64,000 bases of DNA from Erythrocercus mccallii. Lineage: Eukaryota > Chordata > Aves > Passeriformes > Dicruridae. The stretch spans positions 62,001 to 126,000 of the forward strand of contig VZRG01000347.1 of assembly GCA_013397435.1 (NCBI GenBank), written 5' to 3'. The notes beneath the pieces are model-generated. The model had not been told where the DNA came from, searched no databases, and saw nothing but the letters and a program-made list of their open reading frames with translations. How positions within the stretch are numbered: the first letter of the stretch is position 1; the number at the start of each line of letters is the position of its first letter. Positions 50,061-60,984 of this stretch are shown in pieces. The position numbers and the translations under genes are program-made.

Positions 50061-52490
50061 ACTTTTGAGAATGATACACATGAAAGTGTTATAGAAGGCA
50101 ATTCACTGAAGTCAAGTGTGCTTGAATCACATTTTAGATAATTGGTTGGATTAAATAAAAACTGACAGTAATTACAAAAGTATGGTTTGATTTTGATTCT
50201 GCTCTGCCTTTTGTCTGTTTTTAAGCTCGATTCTTTTTGTACCTTACTGAAGTACTACTTTTCCTTTATCTTTGCTTCTTTGTTTTCTACTTAATAGTCA
50301 CTGTTTGCATTCAAGAAACATTTTTCTTCAGTTTTCAGTACATTATTAACAAGTTCCTTTTGTCCTCATCTTGCTGTCCCTTAGTAGTCTTCACTAGCCT
50401 ACTTATTACCTTTGGTTTTATTTATTCTTAATGGCCCAAATTAGAAAACAGCTACCACAGCACTTATTTAAACCTGACTTAACCATGTGTTGAGTCTCTA
50501 CCTGATTCAGCACACCTAAACTTGTTAATTTACTTGAAGAATTGGGATAACAATGACTCTGTTATGTTCTCCAAATTAACTACATTTCTGTTTGCCATAA
50601 ACAGCTTATTTTCAACAGTGGAAAAGTTGCCAGGTAAAATTGAGACTGAGGGAGACAGAGAAATATTAATGACAGTACAGTTTACATCTAGCCCATTGCA
50701 TGTTAGCAACTTGACATCACAAAACACTCTTGGTGAAAATAAATGCAGGGGAAGCAAAAGGAAAAGCAAAACCCATATTCCATATTACCAAGGAATATAC
50801 ACAGCACAGAGCTTGGAAGCATATTTGTGGTATGTCCTAGTAGTGTGATAAGATTCTGAATGTGGTCCCAGCAGAAGTGTCATCATTACCTGTTTGGATA
50901 TCTTAGTGTTATATTTGTCTACCTCACATCCTTAAAACCCTCTGGGGCCTCAGTATCATCATGAGATGCCACTCAAAGTTCTTTCTAAGACTGAGCATTG
51001 AAAATGACCAAGGATCCGTTTAATGATTTTATCTTAGGACCAACTGTAGCTCAGGATCTTTATTCTTAATACCTTGGATATGAATAGCTAAATATTTATA
51101 CGTACACTCTTGCATACAATTGCCTGGGGGATCTGTTACAGTTTATTTGTATTCATGATCAGTGGCTCTGTTACTGAAATAATTGTGGTAGTATGATTTT
51201 TTTCCCAAGCTTTTCAGTGGCCTCAAGTATTGTATTCACATCATTCTCACCCATATTATATGCTTGTCAAAGCAAGCTCAAGCAGAGAAAGCTAATGTTA
51301 AAAACACATGGAAATATTAAAAGACTTGAGGATAAACAGGCGTGCTCCTTATCCAGCAAACTTCTTGCTTGAGGGAATACTGGTACACAACTTCCCTCGT
51401 GGCTGGCATTGGTTAGCAAATCATTTGATACAGAGTAATTGGAAGGACTGGGTGCTACACTAAATGCTGGAGTAAAGAAGAAGCACTAACACATATAAGT
51501 AAAATTTAGGGCCAGCTCCTCAGTGGAAATTTAAACTAGATGAAGCTTTCCTCCTATATATTGACTGAAGCATTTTGATTCAAAAAGACTGTTGAGTTAC
51601 ACTTGGGGGGTTTCTGAGTATTTCTTGGTTTTAAATGGTGTTTATCAGGATCATTCTGTCGTTTGACATTTAAGCAAATGGGAGCATAATGCGCTTTCTG
51701 AAATATGTAAATTGGAAGCATCTATGAATGGGTACTGAATACTCAGTCACCGGCTAGAATTTAGGCTGCAATTAACTAAACTAACATTTATTTATTTTAG
51801 GTGCATACCTTCTAATGGAATGCTTCACACATAAGTAATTAACATTATGTCACAGGCACAAATGCAAATATATGTGATTCATTTTTTTGCCACAGATTTT
51901 TCTAGTGACAAAAAAATATGGTTTGTCTCTGCCTGTCTCTATTAGAGTTTCCATTTTCTATACTCTGTTTACCGTTTGTTGCAAATTAAACCATGTCAAA
52001 CTGACAAGCTACAGGTTTTTTCTAAAATTACTGGCTTGTTAGGGGTGAAAAAACTTCTTTTGGGAAAAAAAATGAATGTGCTTTTTCAGCAACAAGACTT
52101 AAATGAAAGCAATTCTCCATGCCGTTGGCACAAATTAATTTGGCTCAAGTGAAAAGCAAATTAAACCCATCGTACATACTTCTTTTATTAAAGGCACAAT
52201 ATATATTTCTGCAAGTTATTGATGGTGTTTCCACATATTTGTGTCCATTTTGCTACCCAACAGATTTACACAGAGTTCAGTGCCCCAAATCTGACCCGCC
52301 TTGAATCATTCATTCAAATCTCCTGGGTCAGATATCAGCTTACAGTAAAGTGCACTGAAGCTTCTCTCATTAGCCTAAAATCCCAGGGACAGAGAAGCCA
52401 CTCCCCTTCAGTTCAAGACTTGTATTTTTGGATCCCAGTGGTATGTTAATGCTGCATTTTCTGTATGTGTATACACTAATCTATTTTTCC
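50061..52490. other. AT-rich non-coding DNA
   Basis: No gene is recognisable. The 51640-51870 part has enhancer-like composition (see separate entry). Confidence 0.7.
51640..51870. promoter_or_regulatory. Possible conserved non-coding element (composition only)
   Basis: Repeat-free AT-rich sequence with ATTAACTAAACTAAC, several TAATTAAC/TAAT words, and an octamer ATGCAAAT at 51862-51869. The texture suggests a developmental enhancer; it is a hypothesis without alignment. Confidence 0.2.
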
Positions 52491-52499
52491 AGCAATTCA

Positions 52500-53110
52500 A
52501 CTTGAAAATGAAAATATGCAACAGCTAATGAGAGAGCCTATGTGAGCCATGGGAAGAGAGAGAGGAGGAAACATTCGTTGCCATTGCCCTTGGGGCTCTT
52601 CATGCTCTAGGACTTGGTTCAGGATAATTGAATGGTTGTGCTGGTAAGTCTCAAAGCACTTCCTGAGATGGGGATATGTGTCTGAGGCCTTCACCCAGGT
52701 GCCCAACATCCCATTGTTCTCTGCCAGTCTCAGCTGCCTCTCCCCAGACATGCAGGCGTCGTGCCTTGAGTTCACACCTGCGCATTCAGGGCCAGCTCTG
52801 CTCTGCTCCCCTGGGGCTGGCGCTTTCCACTGTGTTGCTGTTAGTGCACACTGGTCTGCTGGTCATTGAAACATCCAGGAGCAGGCAACTCTCAGGCACA
52901 CATTCTGCTCACTGGGCCCCTGTGCTGCACAGTGCCTGCCTGTTCCAAACACCAGCGGCCATTTGGCTTTGTTCTCAGGGCTTTGTTTTCATCTCAAATC
53001 AGTCTTTGACCATCTGATTGCCCCGGCTGATTCTTTTCATTCAACATTTGTGGATTTCACACATTTGCAGTTGTGCTGACTGCTCCTTCCAGCTGCACAA
53101 GGCCAACCAG
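52500..53110. other. GC-richer block, unidentified
   Basis: Two overlapping plus-strand frames (52676-53014, 113 codons; 52678-52866) and a minus-strand frame (52500-52775, 92 codons) coincide with raised GC. None shows a recognisable domain or good splice framing. It may be an exon-bearing, regulatory or old repeat segment. Confidence 0.25.
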
Positions 53111-54235
53111 AGTGAACCTTTTCCTATGTAAAATGCATTGTGTGGGGACTGTTGGGATGTGGAGGCCACTTCCATGATGTTACTGTCCCAATTCATTCTA
53201 TTGAGAAAGATAATTGGATTCAGGCAGTTAAACCATTTTGTAGATGCTGCAAAATCTAAACCGTAACAAACATATTATCGAATATATGGGAGTTGGTGTT
53301 AGTTCCTTTCTTCCTTCCCAAACTAGGAAGGCCATTTTTCTAAACTCCTCTAGCAAATGGCTGTTCCATACTAGAAATTCTCAGCGTTAAAAAATTGTAT
53401 TGACATCTCTATAAAATACTTTTTCTGAATTTTTATTCTCTCCTTTAAAGTCATTGCAATCTAGATGGAAACCAATGTTGAAATGACAGAAATTCTCTGC
53501 CAGTCCAAATACAGGGATTTGCCTGAGTGTAATTAGACTGAAGATTGGTGCAAAGCTACACAGGCCTATGTAGATAAGAAAAAGATGAATATTAATTATT
53601 CCTATGGAGTATGGAGAAAAAATAACTTATGGTTAAATAGCATAATGTGATATATCATGTTTATTAAACTGTAGTGTTAAATCCTGGTTTGTTTTCCTAT
53701 TAAAATGCTATTGATGGATACCTGAAAGAAAATACATAAAGCAATAAGTCAAATTAGGAAAGATAAATAAAATTTTTGAATATTTTTCTGACAAGAACTT
53801 TTTAAGATTCAGAGGTAATAGCAAACATCTGATACAAGAAGTTGGTGAAAGTACATTTTGCCATTTAGTCAGAATCTTTGATTAGCTCTATCCAGTAATT
53901 TCTAGATCTGGTTCAAATAAAGTAGCTGTTTACAGACAATGTATGGAAACTCTGAGGGAGAGACTAAAAAAGGCATGTACAGATTCTGATATCTGATTAC
54001 TGGGATATTTAGCCATGTGTATAAGCACATGAACTACAATAATCTGTGACAGGATTCATTTGCCAAAAGAATTTGACTTAACTGGGAATGTACAACTTGG
54101 AAAAAAGATTCCATGAACAGAGATAATGAAGTAAGCTTTAAAACTTGACAACAACAGAGGAGTACTAGTGAAAAACTTCACTTAGAAATGAATAGAGAAT
54201 TTGCTTTTTTCCAAAATTATAAGAACATATTTGTT
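53111..54235. other. AT-rich non-coding DNA
   Basis: No open frame of note, no recognised repeat. Confidence 0.7.
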
Positions 54236-54415
54236 TGTGCCTCACCTCTGCCTTATGCTTTCGGAGGTGCAGCATGGAGAGCCATGTTAGATGAAATCCA
54301 GACACAGATGAATCTCTCAGATGATCACACCTCACCCCCTCCGCTCCTCTGACTCAGAGAGCTGCGGGAAGGAGTTGTTCCAACCTGATTTTTTCTCCTT
54401 TGGGAACCATTCCAG

Positions 54416-54550
54416 GTTTTGAATCCAACGGCTATGTTTGGCCAAGAACACGTGCTCTGTGTCATGCCATGGTTTCTGTGACATGGGCCAGCCTCAGGAT
54501 CCAGCTCCTTTTACCTCTCTGTTTTGACTTACTCAGCTGTGAAAAAGTAG
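54416..54550 (+). other. Exon-like segment with phase-symmetric splice signals
   Basis: An acceptor (T-rich tract TTTTTTCTCC then CATTCCAG) ends at 54415, and a near-consensus donor TAG|GTATGT starts at 54551. They bracket 135 nt (45 codons) with an open plus-strand frame. Both junctions fall after the first codon base, so the exon would be phase 1-1 and skippable. The predicted peptide starts FESNGYVWPRT and is hydrophobic in its second half. No family is recognised. The signals could be coincidental. Confidence 0.22.
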
Positions 54551-54654
54551 GTATGTGCATATGTTTGGATGTACAGGCATGTGAGCAGATGATTCATCTT
54601 GCTCACTGTGAAGCTAGGTGTGAAAAATTTAAAGAAAAAACTGCTTTTATATAA

Positions 54655-56905
54655 AATTCAATGCTAATTTCATAGAAAATCACTAAAGAGCTGAATAATG
54701 AGGAAGATGACTTAATGCTTCCTAATTAAATTGATGGTATTTACCCAGTGCCCTTAATTCATTGTGCATTGAGGAGAAATGGCTTATGTTTTCATTTGAA
54801 GGCTCTGTTTACTCCCAGTCCTTAATTTCAAGCTTGTAATCCATGCAGTGTAATTTCTTTTTGTTTCTTTGCATTAACAGTTCAGTGTAAATAACTTGGC
54901 TGGTTAAAACCAAAGTACAAGGAAGGCTCCAATGTTATTATGGAAAATACTATGGGCAGAAATGTCATTAAAGAAGCAGGAAAAGATGAAAACACCATCA
55001 TATAAGGGTTGCAGTATTGTTCCAAAAACAAGGGAACGAGGATGATGGCATCCAAAAGTGACCAGTATCATTTGATGATTATATAATTGCTAGAACCAGA
55101 TATTACAAGAAGTGAAAAACATCTGAAAGACCTAGAGGAAATGCTCCTGGATACAAATCCTGATTTCCCCACTGTACAGCTGCTTATGGCCTCTGTTCTA
55201 ATTCCCATCCATCTACAACAAAAGATGAAATTAGCACAATAGCTTTCTTTCCAGACTGATTAAATGGAGCAGGAAAATAGACAACAGAACTGGTAATACA
55301 TTATAATTAGAAACTTGTTTCAATGTAATAATCTAAGGCATAATTTGTGGCATAAATCCTATTTCAGAAAAGCACTTAAGCATATATTTAAGTCTATCTT
55401 TATTGACACAAGGCATTTAAACATATGCTTCAGTTGAAATGTGAGCTTAAAGTCAAATTAAATATAATATTGAAAAATATATGCAAACTTACAGTGATTT
55501 TTTTTTAGGAAGGTTTTCCCAAGCGAGGATAACTTTAAGGGCATTTTATTTTGTCTTGAATTGAAATTGATTTCCTGCACAAGAAAGTTATCCAAGGTAT
55601 TTTGTTTCCATCTTTTTGGGAAATCTTTGGTTAGATCAGGTATTTTAGTCCCTTGCTTTCAGTGTTGCAGAATTTTATAATCCCTCTGAAAAAAAAAAAG
55701 TTTTAGCATGCTGAAAACAAGAGGAAACCAACTTTGCAGAAGTTTCATATTAGTGTATTTCAGAACAAGTAATTTATACTTCTGTGCAAATTGGTAAATC
55801 TGTTGGTTCCCTTTTTCTGTTTCTATTACATCTTTGATTTCTAGACAGTTTCACTGTAATTGGTCTTGAGTTTTGACTATACCTGTTCCTGAAAATCTGT
55901 GATTCTGGACAGGGACTGTGAGGTGTCAAGTTAGGGGACAAAAACGTTTGCTATTTTTTGTCAAATATCTTCTTCTGAAAGAGCAGAAGAGAACCTAAGG
56001 CGTGTATGATACTTAGAAATCGGTGCCAAAGACTGAGAATGGCTAGCTTGTGGCCACATTCATGGAGGAAATAGAAATATCCTGTTTGTAGTCTCAGAGC
56101 ACTGTATAAAAATAAACTTTTGCGTGGCACATTGCCAGCAGCAGTTTATGCTTACAAGTCTGCATCAATGAGCAACAAGTGCAGGTCCTCTCCATGGCTC
56201 CTTACTCCCATGAACAAGGCAGGTTGCAATGCTCCCCTCCTTCTACCAGGCCTTTCTCCTGTAAATCCATTTCCTCAAGTTTTCCTGCCTGTAAAAACAT
56301 TTTAAAGGACAATTGCTTAAATGAATAAGCCACCTAATAATCAAAAACATGGCCCCAATCTGAGCTGTTTTTGTTTCAAGAGACTGATAATTTATTTTCT
56401 TTGCAAATCACATCACAGAACAAATCACATCAGAGGAAAAGTCGTGAAGTATATTCTCTTAGGTCACTATAACTTACAATAATTTGTATATCATTCCCTG
56501 GAAGAAGTGATATTTTGTGTCTTGACAAATTATTCTGTCTAATTCACTCATCTATCTCATAGATTCTCATAGATTCATCCACTCTGATTCCACTTCCCTG
56601 ATTCTCCAAGTAAAAATGAGAGGAAAAACCTCTGAGGAGAAAAAGAAATGAAAATTAATAATCAATCTAGCATAAAATAAAATTAATATTATGGACATTG
56701 ATCACTTTAATTTGCAGTAAATACTCTCCTTGTAAATAAAGACACTATTTACTGATTAGAAATATGTGGAAATACTGCTTTTATATAGAGCTAAACAAAA
56801 CCATCAATTTGTAACTATAAAGGTGCTTTTGATCTCATTTTCTTTCTTTAACATTTACACTTCCAAGTGTAGAAACTTTTGCACATCTGACATTATTATT
56901 TGAGA
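54655..56905. other. AT-rich non-coding DNA
   Basis: No gene is recognisable. A short direct repeat of TCATAGATTC occurs twice near 56560-56580. Confidence 0.7.
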
Positions 56906-56910
56906 ATCTC

Positions 56911-56914
56911 TTTT

Positions 56915-56992
<78 letters not shown>
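56911..56992 (+). repeat. Poly(T) tract (76 uninterrupted T)
   Basis: Five T, one C, then 76 T from 56917 to 56992. Read on the minus strand it is a poly(A) preceded, within about 25 bases, by AATATA, a known weak polyadenylation-signal variant. This would fit the tail of a minus-strand retrocopy, but no gene-like sequence is recognisable at 57000-57300. It may instead be a slippage-expanded homopolymer or an assembly artefact. Confidence 0.95.
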
Positions 56993-57118
56993 CCCTCTTT
57001 GTATTATATTCCACTTGAAGTTTTGGGAAAACTAACTAAAAAAGATAAGAAACTAAACTTCTACTGATTCCCTTACAAACAGTTGTAGAGCACCATGGGC
57101 TAAGCATCCAAAATGTTT

Positions 57119-57189
57119 CTTTTTTTTCAGTAGTGTGTTATCCATTTATTGAAGTTATTGAAAAGTTTTTTTCAGTAATGTATTATCCA
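57119..57189 (+). repeat. 45-bp-period imperfect tandem duplication
   Basis: A T run followed by CAGTAGTGTGTTATCCA (57128-57144) recurs as CAGTAATGTATTATCCA (57173-57189) with two differences. The first unit also contains ATTTATTGAAGTTATTGAAAAG-type sequence not repeated in full, so only part of the unit is retained. Confidence 0.65.
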
Positions 57190-58058
57190 GTGGGTTTCAG
57201 AGGAAAAGAATGAAACTCTTCCATATAGTACTCCAGCATTTCCCCACTCATTTTAATTGAGCTCCTGATGAATTTTACGCTACCTTTTGGAAAATACCTG
57301 TTTTCAAACCAAAAGCAGGGCTGTTACTTTATGTATATAAACCTTGCATGCTCACATACCTGTGTGTCTTCAAGAAATGCTTTCCTGTTCTGACTTTTGG
57401 TACAGACTTCCCTCTCAAGCAGAAATACAGGTAAAGAATTCAGGAGCATTAAACAAAATCTTATTTTTATCCATACATAGTACTCATTTTGTTCTCTAAG
57501 AGCAAGCAGTGTGAAGGACATGTTCAGAGAACAAAACATTCCTGTTAGATACTGATCTAAAAGCCCTAACAGAATGTGTTTTGTTTTGGTTTTACAGTTA
57601 TAAATAATTTAACTTGTTTTAATTACACCTAGGAAATAATTTCAAAGTCTCTACTATGAGGATAGCACACACAGGACTTTGTTTTTTAAAATATCAAACA
57701 GATTTAAAGTGATACTTCAAAAGTCCTCTATTCAGCAGCAATCAATGTAATGTGAACTAAATAGTTCAACTGTGCTCCTGTGAACATAAAAGCAGAAGGT
57801 TTGTAAAGCTGCCTCACAGCAGCAGCTAAACATCAAAACAATATAGAAATTTAAAAATAATTATGAAAAGTGATCGCTTCTTTATCAGATACCAGAAATA
57901 ATTCAAAGGGTTTTTAAAAAAAACCTTTGCATCCTTCCATACTCATGTTTCTGTGTGTATATAAGGTAAAGAACAGGAACACTGAAAATGCAACCAATGT
58001 ATGTTTTATAGCTGTTAGAATTTAGCCTTGCTAAATCAGAGCAAGTTCCAGCATTGAT

Positions 58059-58089
58059 TTCAATAGTACCTGGCTTAGGTACTATTGAA
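58059..58089. repeat. Perfect 12-bp inverted repeat, 7-nt loop
   Basis: TTCAATAGTACC (58059-58070) is the exact reverse complement of GGTACTATTGAA (58078-58089), with loop TGGCTTA. After one T-T mismatch the pairing extends four more positions (three Watson-Crick, one G-T) on the outside. The total is about 41 nt, shorter than a usual microRNA precursor. It could be a relic of a palindromic element or a structured RNA. Confidence 0.85.
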
Positions 58090-58131
58090 TTTAAGATTTA
58101 TATCTTTCATAAAATTCAGATTTTAATAACT

Positions 58132-58371
58132 TTAATTCCCTGATGGCTGCAGAGTTGCTAAGGAAGCAGTATTTGACTTTATGTTATGAACTGCCTGAGG
58201 ATCACCCCCTGAACCTGAGGGATTCTGAGTTGAGAATGTGGGAGCTGCCTTCCTGTGTACATTTGTCCTGTCTTGTGTCCATTCACTGACCTCATCTACA
58301 GTTGAGTCCCACATTTCAGAAGTAAATGAGGCTTTTTTTGCCAGCTTACCAACAAAAAAAGAACTTCGCAA
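58132..58371 (-). other. Small minus-strand open frame with coding-like composition, unidentified
   Basis: 79 codons from ATG to TAA. After an N-terminal basic/hydrophobic stretch the peptide is rich in S, T, N, Q, D and P (EMWDSTVDEVSEW, then a low-complexity polar tail ending LQPSGN). Its composition resembles a disordered protein region rather than random AT-rich translation. There is no Kozak context and no clear upstream acceptor. Chance remains the simplest explanation. Confidence 0.15.
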
Positions 58372-58929
58372 AATGGTAATTTTAATAATGAATGTCTTTA
58401 ACCACTATTGAAATCTCAATTTCTATTTGGGAGAAAGAGATTCCATGCCAATTGCTTGGCATACATGTATAGAAAAACTCTAATCTGCTGTCTAGAGGCT
58501 GAAGAGTTCATCTTGTCCTTGCACTTGCTTCTGTTGGACTTGTTCAAGTTTCTATAAGTAATGTTGCATTCTGAATAAAAGGGAAAGAATGTGAGGGCCC
58601 TGTGGTAGGGAATCTTGCGTGACATACTGGTGGCAGATGAAGGTTCACATCATTGCACTAATGGGAATGAAATTGCTTATAGAGCCTGGAACAGCTCCAA
58701 GATAAATGAGGTGGTCTGTGATTAGAGCAGTTATCTGGACTATGGAAGGTGCAGATTAAGCTGTCAGTGTGAGGGGCTCGTTTCTTCCTCTGAGCCACAG
58801 CCTCTGATCCATCAGTATCTCTGATCTTCGGGGGTGGTGATCAACCTCTTGCTCATGCCTCTTCATTTTAAAATGGAAAACAAAGTGGGGTTTTGCCATA
58901 ACATTTTTTAAGCTAGTATTTCCCTCCCA

Positions 58930-59240
58930 TGTCTCATCGTGATGCCACTGAGAACCTGCTCACTCCGTGCCTTTGTTATCCTTGGTCTGTCTGAAACACA
59001 TGAGGCGAGGCCTATACTGGGATCAGATCAGCCATCTCTAATCACACAACTGTAAGAAAAACTTATTGCAAACTAGCATGACATTATAACACTCATGCTC
59101 TGCCTGAGATGCTGCATGATTAGTTTTCTCTCTGGATTGTAATCGTTTGGCAGACACCTCTAACACTGTAATCAGTTCAAAACGTCATGCTGTATTAGCT
59201 AAAACTTACGGCAATCAACCCAAGCCAGAGAATGGTCAGA
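58930..59240. promoter_or_regulatory. Possible conserved non-coding element (composition only)
   Basis: Repeat-free sequence of balanced composition with recurrent homeodomain-type words (CTAATCAC, GTAATC, TGATTAG, ATTGTAATCG) and scattered CpGs (AACGTC, ATCGTG, CTTACGG). It has enhancer-like texture; conservation is unknown. Confidence 0.2.
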
Positions 59241-60928
59241 CATCAAGAAAATGGAATTAATGAGGTGGTTCTGTGTTTCAGAAAGTAACATTATTGCAAG
59301 TCAAACCAGCAGGGAAGTGCACTGTGGAAAGAGATTGTTCCTGGGATTTATCCAGAACTGTTCCCATCCTGTTTCTATTGACTCTTATCGCTGTGGTTTC
59401 ATCACTTCTCAGGGTTCATGTTTGCAGTCTCGGTTTCTTATACAATCATAAATGATCCTGAGAGCCCAAGGCAGAGTTTGATATCCAAATGTGTCACTGG
59501 GCTATCTGGATTCAGAACAAAGCAGAATTGGTGGTGTTTCTTCTCTGTGTCATTTTTCTAATGTGGCTAAAAGCAGTGAATTGAAACACTTCCAAATGCA
59601 TAAGTACACACACACGTTCATACTGTCAGCAAGTATGAAATTGTTATTTGAAACCAGAAGGTGGCTCTACAATCAAGCTGGGCAAGCTGAAATCATAGAG
59701 ATGCAGTACTCAAAATTTTTTCTTGATCCTTTCAGTTCTCTTCTTCCTCAGTAGAAAGGCCCCAGTTCCTATAAGCAATGTAAGTGGCTTCACAATACCT
59801 CATTTTTTTCCCCCATGATAAAGACTAACTTCCACCAAAGTCCTCTTTTTTTATTAGGATAGGGTACAAAGACAGCAGAACACTCTGATGGCTTTAACTG
59901 GCTTCTGCTGAAGTCAGTTCTTGTCTTGCTGCTGATTTCAGTGGGAACTGTTTAAACCTAAATATAAGGTGCCTGGAAGATCCTTCCCTTAGTTGCTTGT
60001 GGGTGGTGTGAATGGCAGGTTCCTACAAACGTCAGTCTGTTGTGAGCTGATTTTATTTTAACGTTTGCTATAAAGCTATCAATGGCTGGTCTTTGACGTT
60101 ATACAGGGGTGTTGCCCAGAAATGGTGCTGAAGATGACATGGCATAATTTTTTTTGTCTAGAATAGCACACTTGGCTGACGTTGTTTCAGTATCTTGTGA
60201 TACGAAGAATTTATATTACAGCATATATCTTGTATCTGTCTTTGCCTCTTCCTTAAGTTACCAGCAGCTGTAGCAGTGTTTGAAAAGCAGATATGGAGTA
60301 ACTTCTCACATTCCTGACATAAAACTCTGAACAAAGCCCACTTTTGGAAAAGCAAACATTTTCTCCTAAACACAGATATTAATTGTCAAGAAATTCAGTG
60401 AAGCCAATTAAGTAACTCCATTGTGTGCCTCAGGTTAAATTAAAACAAGGTCTACCATATCTTTTCTTGGCATTTGATTTGAAATACTACTGTGAAAAAA
60501 TAAGAGGAAATTATAGGTGTTGTACTTTATGGGAATTTTAACATGTGGAAACCACTTGGTTCTTGTGTGCATTCTCCTGCTGTGTTAATTGTTTCAAAAT
60601 TTCAAACTACTGGTTATGGGGAACTGCTGAGTGCTTTTGTTTCTGTAGAGGGCTGTACATTCAGGAGCAAAAACCCTTGGCAATTGCTTGCGTTTCCATT
60701 AATATAGTAATCAACACTGAGCTAGTTTTGTCCATGGCCCATTTTGAATTACTGAGATGTGGGCCTAGTTAAACCCTGTTACTCTAGTTTTCTGCTGGAT
60801 GAAATTCATTTCAGTGTCACTTCTGTGGAGGTATAATGTAATGAAGTAATGTAAGTAATGTCGAAGTAAATTAGGTCAACTCACTATTACACACATGGAA
60901 GCCTCAGAAAAAAAAAGATAATGCTTGA

Positions 60929-60984
60929 TTTTTATTTTTTTATCTTTTTTCTTCTTTTTTTTCTTTTTTTTTTTTTTTTTTTTT
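60929..60984 (+). repeat. T-rich tract ending in CAG
   Basis: Interrupted T runs culminate in 22 T (60963-60984 region) followed by CAG. Formally this is an excellent polypyrimidine-AG acceptor, but the downstream sequence (to about 61140) has no convincing open frame or donor. Confidence 0.85.

Noticed and set aside
56555..56580. TCATAGATTC direct repeat as a CR1 3'-tail octamer array
   Set aside because: The unit is not the CR1 ATTCTATG octamer on either strand and no CR1 sequence adjoins it.
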